DNA of 8,084 nt, taken from NCBI GenBank assembly GCA_958434805.1, contig CAUBDX010000053.1, positions 1 to 8,084 on the forward strand, in the 5' to 3' direction. Positions 1 to 5,546 of the stretch are shown piece after piece. A model generated the notes under the pieces. The model saw only the letters and a list, made by a program, of their open reading frames with translations, was not told the origin of the DNA and searched no databases. Positions within the stretch are counted from its first letter, which is position 1. Each line of letters opens with the position of its first letter. Source of the DNA: an uncultured Phocaeicola sp. GTDB lineage: Bacteria > Bacteroidota > Bacteroidia > Bacteroidales > Bacteroidaceae. Both the position numbers and the translations under genes were made by a program.

Positions 1-82
1 ATGCCACAAAGATAGTGTTTTTAACTAATTCCCCCAAGTTTTCAAACTGAGCCGTAATATTCTGCCGTTTTTTGCGTTCCAT
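1..82 (-). CDS. 5' end of an unidentified gene, cut by the left window edge
   Basis: An ATG on the minus strand at 82 opens a frame that stays open for 27 codons to the edge. The start reads MERKKRQNITAQFENLGELV: a basic, polar start with no signal peptide or membrane segment, followed by a possible amphipathic helix. Support for a real gene comes mainly from upstream: a Bacteroides-like promoter at 297-327 pointing this way and a structured leader ending just before this ATG. The gene is divergent from the Crp/Fnr regulator. I do not recognise the family from so few residues. It could also be a chance open frame, since 27 codons is short. Confidence 0.4.
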   Translation of the reverse strand, partial: MERKKRQNITAQFENLGELVKNTIFVA

Positions 83-290
83 CGGAAAACAAAAAATCCC
101 GATTTCGTTTGGAAATCAGGATTTTACTGCTTATTGCTTTTCTTAAAAGTGGTGCCACCAGCAACCGAAAATCGGTTTGTATAGCACTATTTCTCAATAA
201 GTTATATCTTCATTACGATGTTAGTCCCTTGAATAAGGTTTTCACAACTTTGCACCGTTCAACACAATTTTGTGTCTTAGGTTCGATTTC
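83..290 (-). promoter_or_regulatory. Structured 5' leader of the minus-strand gene
   Basis: Between the likely transcription start (about 290) and the ATG at 82 lie about 200 bases of minus-strand leader. Inverted repeats are: ACACAA at 262-267 with TTGTGT at 270-275; AACCGA at 163-168 with TCGGTT at 172-177; the short palindrome TGGTGCCACCA at 150-160; and the terminator-like hairpin at 93-125. CTTTGCAC (248-255) and GTGCAAAG (294-301) are also complementary, although the second copy overlaps the -7 box. A three-codon frame (Met-Lys-Ile-stop) runs from 213 to 202 on the minus strand. The arrangement suggests leader control, but no known riboswitch class is recognised. Confidence 0.4.
86..125 (-). 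terminator. Terminator-like or attenuator hairpin directly before the minus-strand start codon
   Basis: Arms at 93-106 and 112-125 pair over 14 positions with one mismatch (100 against 118) around a five-base loop. Read on the minus strand, the hairpin is followed by six T, a G and four T (96 to 86), the form of an intrinsic terminator. The ATG at 82 lies only a few bases beyond. It could therefore attenuate the downstream gene or hide its ribosome binding site. It could also be the end of an unrelated minus-strand transcript. Read on the plus strand, the downstream side is only moderately T-rich. Confidence 0.5.
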
Positions 291-296
291 TGCGTG

Positions 297-327
297 CAAA
301 GGTAGATATTTATTTGGAATTATCAAT
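297..327 (-). promoter_or_regulatory. Bacteroides-type promoter, minus strand
   Basis: On the minus strand, TACCTTTG (304 to 297) matches the Bacteroides -7 consensus TAnnTTTG exactly. ATTG (327 to 324) matches the -33 element TTTG at three of four bases, with the usual 19-base spacing. Transcription would start near 290 and run towards the left edge, into the leader of the partial gene at 82. Confidence 0.5.
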
Positions 328-556
328 ATATCCAAGAAGTTTTTTTAGCATTTAGTATATTTTCAAATATTACATTATCTTTTCGGGAAACGAAAACAAG
401 AATATTATCTATTGAATAACAGGTATTTACAAGAAGTATATAGAATAATGGGTAACGATATAGAAACGAGCGTATTTCTTTAATTTGCCTTATGTTTCCA
501 CTGTTTCAATACTCTGCTACAAAAATAGTTATATTCCTTTAAATGCCAATAATGTC
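328..556. other. AT-rich intergenic stretch without a recognisable gene
   Basis: This stretch lies between two divergent promoters. It is AT-rich, and I see no convincing coding frame, RNA gene or long repeat in it. A minus-strand open frame reaching into 480-698 overlaps the Crp/Fnr promoter and gene start and has the unstructured composition of a chance frame. Confidence 0.5.
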
Positions 557-587
557 TTTGTAAAACTACAACTTTATTGTAGTTTTG
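557..587 (+). promoter_or_regulatory. Perfect Bacteroides promoter with an embedded palindrome (likely operator)
   Basis: TTTG at 557-560 and TAGTTTTG at 580-587 match the -33 and -7 boxes of the Bacteroides primary sigma factor exactly, spaced by 19 bases. The interval is almost filled by a perfect inverted repeat: AAAACTACAA (562-571) and TTGTAGTTTT (577-586) around a five-base centre. It runs into the -7 box, so a protein bound here would compete with RNA polymerase. The gene downstream encodes a Crp/Fnr-family regulator, so autorepression is the simplest reading, which is inference. Transcription would start near 592-595, which makes the ATG at 637 a better start than the ATG at 595. Confidence 0.75.
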
Positions 588-636
588 TATAAGCATGAGA
601 TTAGTAAAAATATCATCTCCTAACAATATCAAACAT

Positions 637-1233
637 ATGAAGAACTTCAATGCACAATACGGTAAGCATTCCCGATTGGAATTATTAAAACATTTCATCT
701 TGGAGCATGGAACTTATATCGAACTCAAAAAGGGAGAACAGTTCTCTGTTCAGGGTAAAATGAACCGCCGGGGGGCTTATATTGAAAACGGCTTATTGAG
801 ATATATCCATGTGGATGAAAGAGGAAATATACATATAGTAGGATATACTTTTTCAAATGAATTTGCAGGGAGTTTATGTACATTCATAAATCCCGACCGA
901 CCGTCATTAGTCACTATTGAGGCTGTTTGCGATTCAAAGATTTACTATCTACCGTATTCAACGGCAGAGGAATTCTTTACGACAAATGCCGAAACCATGC
1001 AAATAAAGTGTACGCTTGTCGAACAATCATACTTGTTGATGTATCATAGATTATTGGATATGTACTGTAAAACTACGGAAGAACTTTATCTTGATTTATT
1101 GAACAGATGCCCCGACATTCAAGAGCACATTACGTTGAAAGAAGTGGCTTCTTTCTTACAAGTCACACCTGAAACAATCAGTCGCATCCGCCACAAACTG
1201 AACAAATGCATCCGTTGCAAACTGGAGAAATAG
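637..1233 (+). CDS. Crp/Fnr-family transcriptional regulator
   Basis: This is a 198-residue cytoplasmic DNA-binding protein. Residues about 20-115 have the cyclic-nucleotide-binding-like beta-roll pattern (KKGEQFSVQGK, then GAYIENGLLRYIHVDERGN, then SLVTIEAVCDSKIYYLP). Residues about 165-190 form a Crp-type helix-turn-helix (ITLKEVASFLQVTPETISRI). The cAMP-contact signature of enteric Crp is not visible and there is no Fnr-type N-terminal cysteine cluster, so the effector is unknown. This is typical of the many Bacteroidetes members. A CIRC motif near the C-terminus (191-194) is unusual. An ATG at 595 would add 14 residues, but it sits at the predicted transcription start, so 637 is preferred. 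A strong terminator follows, so the gene is probably monocistronic. It sits just upstream of the envelope genes at 1352-4810 and may control them. Confidence 0.85.
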   Translation: MKNFNAQYGKHSRLELLKHFILEHGTYIELKKGEQFSVQGKMNRRGAYIENGLLRYIHVDERGNIHIVGYTFSNEFAGSLCTFINPDRPSLVTIEAVCDSKIYYLPYSTAEEFFTTNAETMQIKCTLVEQSYLLMYHRLLDMYCKTTEELYLDLLNRCPDIQEHITLKEVASFLQVTPETISRIRHKLNKCIRCKLEK

Positions 1234-1257
1234 CCAATCTTTAACATCCATTATAGC

Positions 1258-1287
1258 GGGGTCTTGACAATTGTCAAGACCTTTTTT
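1258..1287 (+). terminator. Intrinsic terminator after the Crp/Fnr gene
   Basis: Two perfect 11-base arms, GGTCTTGACAA (1260-1270) and TTGTCAAGACC (1271-1281), abut each other and are followed by six T (1282-1287). The stem lies 27 bases after the regulator's stop codon. The core is an exact palindrome, so binding by a dimeric regulator cannot be excluded, but the T run favours termination. Confidence 0.85.
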
Positions 1288-1351
1288 CTTTATTCTTCCG
1301 TATTTTGCCATTTCAAGAAATCAATGTTCAATTACTTAAAACAGCAATAAG

Positions 1352-1489
1352 ATGAAGAAGAAAATTACTTTTCACATGATGTTTTCCGTATTTATTATCT
1401 GTACTCTCTCGTGTCTAACAAGTTGTAGTAACAACGATATTCCTATTCCTGTCTTTACCTCTGAGGCATTGGAACAAACCACTTGGTAA
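1352..1489 (+). CDS. Very short lipoprotein, possibly truncated by an in-frame stop
   Basis: The ATG at 1352 encodes 45 residues. A basic start (MKKK) and a hydrophobic stretch lead to the lipobox LTSC, with Cys25 followed by SNND, so the protein should be lipidated and exported. Only about 21 residues would remain after processing. The frame stops with TAA at 1487-1489 right after LEQTTW. In the same frame, 19 more codons (AQRTVYNTKIKEDVLADKA) follow to a second TAA at 1547-1549. This suggests a remnant or a nonsense mutation in a longer lipoprotein, or simply a short gene. It ends eight bases before the next gene's start and may be the first gene of the envelope operon. No strong promoter is visible at 1290-1351. 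Confidence 0.55.
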   Translation: MKKKITFHMMFSVFIICTLSCLTSCSNNDIPIPVFTSEALEQTTW

Positions 1490-1556
1490 GCACAAAGAAC
1501 TGTGTACAATACCAAAATTAAAGAAGATGTATTAGCGGATAAGGCTTAAATGAAGT

Positions 1557-2225
1557 GTGGATGCGACTAATCAGATAATTTCAAACGTTTGGAAGACAGC
1601 AATATTTTTGTTATTTTTTTTATTTCTCGCCCGTTCAGTCAATGCACAAGTACAAAACGGGTGGACTCCAAACGATTCTGTCCGATTGACCAAAATGCTG
1701 AAAGGAGAAATGCCTATCCATATTGATGATGCTTTTAAAAGGGAACTGGAACAGTCTATTATTGGTCATTCGCCAAAAGACGATAATAGGTACTGGGATG
1801 ATTTTAGGTTAGATATTGATTTTAAAGAAGATTTTCCGAATGTAGTAAATATTGAGTGCGCCACAACGTTTCACTACAAATTAAATCATAACAATAATCT
1901 ATTGAATGGAAATCTAAAATGCAAAAGCCTTATGAGAAATAGTCGGATAGATAAAAATCTCCCTCTTATAAAGATTCAACAAAAAACAAACATGACTATT
2001 CCTTTAAACAAGAAATTACATTTTAGTGTATATGGAAGCTATACACTGGACAAAAAACGTAGTGTGATACTTCCGGCAACTTCTATCCCTTATAAGGTAG
2101 GAGCAGGATTTTCATATGAGATAGGTAAACATGCCATTATTAAATCCCAAACGAACTACCAATATAACATAATACAAAAAAAATGGGAATGGTTCTTTGG
2201 TGCAGGAGTTTTTTTTACCTTTTAG
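1557..2225 (+). CDS. Secreted protein of unknown function, probable envelope component
   Basis: The frame encodes 222 residues from a GTG start; the nearest upstream in-frame codon is the stop TGA at 1551-1553, and no in-frame ATG precedes the signal peptide. Residues 1-31 form a signal peptide (hydrophobic core AIFLLFFLFLA, likely cleaved near SVNAQ). The mature N-terminus has a W-T-P-N-D-S pattern and a Leu/Lys-rich helix (about 41-68). The second half (about 150-222) alternates polar and apolar residues like beta strands and ends in an aromatic run (GAGVFFTF) with C-terminal Phe, as outer-membrane strands often do. It resembles small Bacteroides secreted DUF proteins encoded beside outer-membrane proteins; I cannot name the family with certainty. 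It lies 29 bases before the beta-barrel gene, so the two are probably co-transcribed. Confidence 0.7.
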   Translation: MDATNQIISNVWKTAIFLLFFLFLARSVNAQVQNGWTPNDSVRLTKMLKGEMPIHIDDAFKRELEQSIIGHSPKDDNRYWDDFRLDIDFKEDFPNVVNIECATTFHYKLNHNNNLLNGNLKCKSLMRNSRIDKNLPLIKIQQKTNMTIPLNKKLHFSVYGSYTLDKKRSVILPATSIPYKVGAGFSYEIGKHAIIKSQTNYQYNIIQKKWEWFFGAGVFFTF

Positions 2226-2254
2226 TAGTCTTGTAATCAATAAACTGAATTCGT

Positions 2255-4546
2255 ATGATGCGATTAAATAAAATAATAACATTGACATTTTTCTACCTAT
2301 TTTTAGGTTGCTCTCAAACAGTCGCTTGGGGGCAAACGATTAACGGAAAAATAATAGATGACAAACAACTGCCTATAGACGGTGCGACTATTATTTTGCA
2401 AACAATGGATTCGACTTATATAGGCGCATCCATTTCCAATGCTGACGGCATATTCGTTTTTAAAAGCCAACAGGAAGAATACCGATTGATAATACAACAC
2501 CTTTTGTATGAAACAAAACAGATGACAGGTAAGGGAAATGATGCCGGAATTATTCAACTTCAACCTAAAGACTATGCTTTGGATGAAGTTATCATAAAGG
2601 CGGAACGTCCTTTTGTAAAAGTGGAGAATGGACTTTTAGGATATAATCTTGCTGTTCTTACCCAAAATCAACTCGTAAACAATGCGTATGAAGCATTGAC
2701 AAAAATACCGGGAGTGCAAGAAGACAGAGGAATACTAACTTTGGCTGGAGCAGGAAAACTGACTGTTATTCTAAATGGGAAACCTACCACAATGGATGCC
2801 GGACAGCTTGAAACAATTTTGCGCAATACTCCGGTGAATCGTGTAGAAAAAGCGGAAGTGATGTATAGCGCACCTCCTGAATATCATGTACGGGGAGCAG
2901 TCATTAATCTTGTTTTAAAGCATGCAAACGATTACTCTTTTCAGGGGGAGATAAGTGCTGACTATAAGAACCAGTACTTCAATGACGGGGGAATGAATGG
3001 AAACTTTCGTTTATCAACTCCCAAAATGGCTTTTGATGTAATGTACGGAGCAAATAACGTAAAAAAGATAGAATACATAGACCTTGATTCCAAACATACG
3101 CTAAAAGATGAACCACATCATATCATACAAAACGAACAGTTACGTAGTAAGTACTGGAAGCACGACCTTAGAGTAGCTTTTGAATATAACTTCAACAACA
3201 AAAACAATATCAATGTAGCATACACAGGCAGTTATACCCCCGACCAGCATAATAACAGCCGGACATCAGGCAACTACCAAACCAGCAATGTGGATAAATA
3301 TGTTGACAATCAAATGCACAATATTACATTGCAATATCATTTGGGGTTCGGAATTGAAATAGGTGGTGATTATACACATTATACTTCCAATAATAATCAA
3401 AGGCTATACGCAAATTATCAAGATGGAAATCAGAGTTGTTTCTCTATGGTTGGCGGACAAAAGATAGATCGCTATTCTATCTATGCAGACCGGAAACAGT
3501 CTTTACCCAAAAGATGGAATCTGGGTTATGGAGTTTCCTACCGATTTGCTAAAGACATTGATTTCCAAACTTATGATAAAGTGACAGGTAACATTCAAAC
3601 TCAAAACACATATTCCAATCTAAGAGAACAAACTACCAGCTTTTATGTATCATTGAGCAAAAACTATACAACAGGTACGTCTTTATCCGTTTCTGCTACG
3701 GGAGAATATTATACGATTGGCAATTATCATAAATGGGCAGTTTACCCACAAGCATCATTGATTTACTTTAAAACACCGAAACATATGTTTCAACTTTCAT
3801 TATCTACGGACAAAACTTATCCAAGCTATTGGGATATGCAATCTTCCGTCAGTTATCTTAATGGATATACAGAATTATGGGGAACGCCGGGGTTGAAACC
3901 GATGACAAACTATAACCTGAATGGGAATTATATATGGAAGCAGAAATACATCTTTGGTTTGTTTTTCACGTACACCTCAGATTATTTCACTCAAGCCGCC
4001 TATCAATCGACTGACAGGCTGGCACTAATCTATAAAAATACAAATTGGAACTATATGCAGGTATGGGGCGCAAACATCATATTGCCTTTTAAGGCAGGAA
4101 ACTGGCTGGATTCCCGATTGACCTTAGTCGGTATGCAAATGCACCAACGCTGTGATAATTTTTTCGACATTCCTTTCAATCGTAAGAAATGGGTATTTAG
4201 CGGCACACTGGATAATACGTTTAAGGTAAATAAGAATTTGTCTTTCGAACTGATGGGAAATGTACAGACGCCCGTCATACAAGGGACATTTGATATAGAA
4301 TCTATTTTTAATCTCACTGCCGGATTACGGTGGAATTTCGCCAATGACAAATTGAGCTTATCCGCCCGTTGCAATGATATATTTGATACGGGAATGCCTG
4401 CAACACGAGTTCGTTTTAAGGAGCAAAACTTGAATATGAATAGCGGATTTTATTCACGAGCATTTACTCTACATTTCAGTTATCGCTTTGGTGGATATAA
4501 GAAAAAAGAGGTAAAAAAGATTGATACATCAAGATTTAGATACTAA
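2255..4546 (+). CDS. Outer-membrane beta-barrel protein, TonB-dependent-receptor-like (CarboxypepD_reg-like plus plug plus barrel)
   Basis: This 763-residue protein starts with a signal peptide (about 1-27, ending VAWGQ). Residues about 28-105 form a CarboxypepD_reg-like beta-sandwich (INGKIIDDKQLPIDGATI, then SNADGIFVF). Residues about 110-225 form a plug (LDEVIIKAERP; AYEALTKIPGVQEDRGIL; VILNGKP; VEKAEVMYSAPPEYHVRGAV). The remainder is beta-strand-rich and matches the OMP_b-brl_3 type of barrel, ending in SYRFGGYKKKE and a basic tail. The family sits in the outer membrane and is related to TonB-dependent transporters, but I see no clear TonB box. No SusD partner is nearby, so glycan import is not supported. 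LFLGC at 15-19 is lipobox-like but has Phe at -3, so ordinary signal peptidase I cleavage is more likely. The substrate is unknown. Confidence 0.88.
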   Translation: MMRLNKIITLTFFYLFLGCSQTVAWGQTINGKIIDDKQLPIDGATIILQTMDSTYIGASISNADGIFVFKSQQEEYRLIIQHLLYETKQMTGKGNDAGIIQLQPKDYALDEVIIKAERPFVKVENGLLGYNLAVLTQNQLVNNAYEALTKIPGVQEDRGILTLAGAGKLTVILNGKPTTMDAGQLETILRNTPVNRVEKAEVMYSAPPEYHVRGAVINLVLKHANDYSFQGEISADYKNQYFNDGGMNGNFRLSTPKMAFDVMYGANNVKKIEYIDLDSKHTLKDEPHHIIQNEQLRSKYWKHDLRVAFEYNFNNKNNINVAYTGSYTPDQHNNSRTSGNYQTSNVDKYVDNQMHNITLQYHLGFGIEIGGDYTHYTSNNNQRLYANYQDGNQSCFSMVGGQKIDRYSIYADRKQSLPKRWNLGYGVSYRFAKDIDFQTYDKVTGNIQTQNTYSNLREQTTSFYVSLSKNYTTGTSLSVSATGEYYTIGNYHKWAVYPQASLIYFKTPKHMFQLSLSTDKTYPSYWDMQSSVSYLNGYTELWGTPGLKPMTNYNLNGNYIWKQKYIFGLFFTYTSDYFTQAAYQSTDRLALIYKNTNWNYMQVWGANIILPFKAGNWLDSRLTLVGMQMHQRCDNFFDIPFNRKKWVFSGTLDNTFKVNKNLSFELMGNVQTPVIQGTFDIESIFNLTAGLRWNFANDKLSLSARCNDIFDTGMPATRVRFKEQNLNMNSGFYSRAFTLHFSYRFGGYKKKEVKKIDTSRFRY

Positions 4547-4558
4547 TTCAAAAATGAT

Positions 4559-4810
4559 ATGAGAACATTGTTACTAATTCTGAGTGTTTTATGTTTCGGT
4601 TCATGCAAAACGTCATTGATTACCTATCGAAATGGATATATATTTGACAAGCAAGGTGAAACGATTGGTAATTATACTAACGGATATATTTATAGTTCAA
4701 AGAGAATACTTAAAGGATATTATTCCAATGGCTATATTTATGATGATAATCACAATATTATAGGGAATTATGCAAATGGATATGTGAAAATGAAAAACAA
4801 AGACGATTAA
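4559..4810 (+). CDS. Small repeat lipoprotein (four NGYI units of 16 residues)
   Basis: The protein has 83 residues. A lipoprotein signal ends in the lipobox CFGSC, with lipidated Cys16 followed by Lys. The mature part is nearly all repeat: NGY begins at residues 25, 41, 57 and 73, an exact 16-residue period, and the GNY/GYY/GNY element before the next unit recurs at 37, 53 and 69. The consensus is N-G-Y-I-Y/F, six variable residues, I/L, one residue, G-N/Y-Y. Such Gly/Tyr-rich units are expected to form short beta hairpins stacked in a closed fold. It recalls the five-fold beta-flower proteins of Bacteroidetes, although that link is tentative. It starts 12 bases after the beta-barrel gene and is probably in the same operon, so a periplasmic or surface partner role is plausible. 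Confidence 0.78.
   Translation: MRTLLLILSVLCFGSCKTSLITYRNGYIFDKQGETIGNYTNGYIYSSKRILKGYYSNGYIYDDNHNIIGNYANGYVKMKNKDD
4631..4795 (+). repeat. In-gene 48-base repeat units encoding NGYI motifs
   Basis: Units begin at 4631, 4679, 4727 and 4775, with the fourth incomplete. The bases coding NGY(I/V) differ between copies (aatggatat, aacggatat, aatggctat, aatggatat). The repeat is therefore conserved more at protein than at DNA level, which points to an old, selected protein repeat rather than recent slippage. Confidence 0.7.
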
Positions 4811-4830
4811 TAATATAATTTCAACACTAC

Positions 4831-5070
4831 ATGGAAAGTGTATTACAACAGAGATTTTTCCGTTTATTATCGGAATACTCGCAGCGTACAGTTTCTGTTT
4901 CCGAGTTGGCAGAAGCTATCGAGGAATTGGCTACGCATGTAGCCAATTTTAGTATCAACGAACAGGATTATAGCGTATCACTGCGTTATTTTTCCTTTGG
5001 TTTGCACCGTCTTAAATCGTATCGTGTACGGTTTGAGCAAGAAAAAAATGCCCTATCTGTATCTAATTGA
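4831..5070 (+). CDS. Small protein of unknown function, possible N-terminal part of an RteC-like regulator
   Basis: The frame encodes 79 residues with no signal peptide or membrane segment and a mostly helical, charged composition (SVSELAEAIEELATHVA; RYFSFGLHRLKSYRVRFEQEK). It starts 20 bases after the repeat lipoprotein and overlaps the next gene by 23 bases in the +1 frame. RteC proteins usually have more than 200 residues with a helical N-terminal half, so this frame and the next may be the two halves of one gene. The overlap contains a run of seven A (5042-5048); losing one A would fuse them into about 203 residues. Alternatively it is a separate, translationally coupled gene. Base composition is intermediate between cargo and mobilization genes. 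Confidence 0.6.
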   Translation: MESVLQQRFFRLLSEYSQRTVSVSELAEAIEELATHVANFSINEQDYSVSLRYFSFGLHRLKSYRVRFEQEKNALSVSN

Positions 5071-5443
5071 TGAAGCGATAGGACTTTTGAACACCGAAAT
5101 ACGCCTTATCGAGTGGCATATCAAGTACCCGGAACAGTTACAGCAACCCGTCAACAAACAAGCCCTTTCCCCTCTTTTCCTCGCTGACAAGACTACTCTT
5201 ATCAACATCATGGAAATGGTCAGCGGTCTGTTCCTCTCCAAAGAAATCGTATATCAGAACGGCAAGCCCGCCTACCTGGTGGATTTGTCCAAAGCCTTTG
5301 AATGGCTGTTCAACATCAAGATAAGCGACTGCCACCAAAAGCATGAGGACGTGATAAAACGCAAGCCGGGTAAAATCACAGAGTTTCTTAATGGACTGGC
5401 AGAGCTTATCCGCAAGGAACATGAAAAGAAAGGGTACAGATAA
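5048..5443 (+). CDS. RteC-type C-terminal domain protein (regulator of element excision or transfer)
   Basis: From ATG 5048 the protein has 131 residues and overlaps the previous gene by 23 bases. An N-terminal helix (IGLLNTEIRLIEWHIKYPEQ) is followed by an RteC-like C-terminal pattern: ADKTTLINIMEMVSGLFLSK (46-65), then AYLVDLSKAFEWLFNIKISD, then RKPGKITEFLNGLAELIRK. In CTnDOT, RteC is a DNA-binding activator of the xis2c-xis2d-orf3-exc excision operon (established knowledge). Here it likewise lies directly upstream of an HTH gene, which supports a like role. It is shorter than typical RteC, so either the N-terminal half is encoded by the upstream frame or this is a minimal member. Alternative starts upstream are TTG codons and less likely. 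Confidence 0.65.
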   Translation: MPYLYLIDEAIGLLNTEIRLIEWHIKYPEQLQQPVNKQALSPLFLADKTTLINIMEMVSGLFLSKEIVYQNGKPAYLVDLSKAFEWLFNIKISDCHQKHEDVIKRKPGKITEFLNGLAELIRKEHEKKGYR

Positions 5444-5467
5444 CCAACGGCTTATGATTTATTTATA

Positions 5468-5520
5468 GGGGATTCCATTAGTTCCCCCGTAATTTCTTTG
5501 CGCCTGTTTTCTGAACTTTG
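5468..5520 (+). promoter_or_regulatory. Inverted repeat and partial promoter upstream of the HTH gene
   Basis: GGGGA (5468-5472) and TCCCC (5483-5487) form an inverted repeat with a 10-base centre. Allowing one mismatch, it extends to seven bases (GGGGATT against AGTTCCC). GAACTTTG at 5513-5520 matches the -7 box TAnnTTTG except for its first base; no good -33 TTTG lies at the usual spacing. A weak promoter with an upstream repeat is the layout expected of an activated promoter. In CTnDOT, RteC binds an inverted repeat upstream of the xis2c promoter; whether the RteC-like protein here binds this repeat is inference. Confidence 0.4.
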
Positions 5521-5546
5521 CTTCATCAATCGATTGACAGACCATA

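Noticed and set aside
83..290. tetQ or erm leader with its resistance gene
   Set aside because: The start of the coding frame at 82 does not match TetQ, ErmF, TetX or CfxA N-termini as I know them; leader logic alone does not identify the gene.
109..348. Plus-strand open frame of 79 codons with a TTG start
   Set aside because: It lacks any family pattern, begins within the terminator-like hairpin and runs antisense through the leader and promoter of the minus-strand gene.
480..698. Minus-strand open frame of 72 codons
   Set aside because: It overlaps the perfect promoter and the start of the Crp/Fnr gene on the other strand and has a composition typical of chance frames.
1260..1281. The 22-base palindrome as a regulator operator for the lipoprotein operon
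   Set aside because: It directly follows the regulator gene and is followed by six T, so an intrinsic terminator explains it; it also does not resemble the palindrome at 562-586.
2255..2335. Beta-barrel protein as a lipoprotein through LFLGC
   Set aside because: The -3 residue is Phe and the region further on (VAWGQ) fits normal signal peptidase cleavage; barrel proteins of this family are not usually lipidated.
2255..4546. SusC-type glycan importer
   Set aside because: The length (763 residues) is short for SusC, no SusD gene follows, and the barrel matches the OMP_b-brl_3 type better.
4631..4795. CRISPR-like or tandem DNA repeat at regular 48-base spacing
   Set aside because: The periodicity is in the protein; the DNA copies differ and there are no repeat-spacer units.
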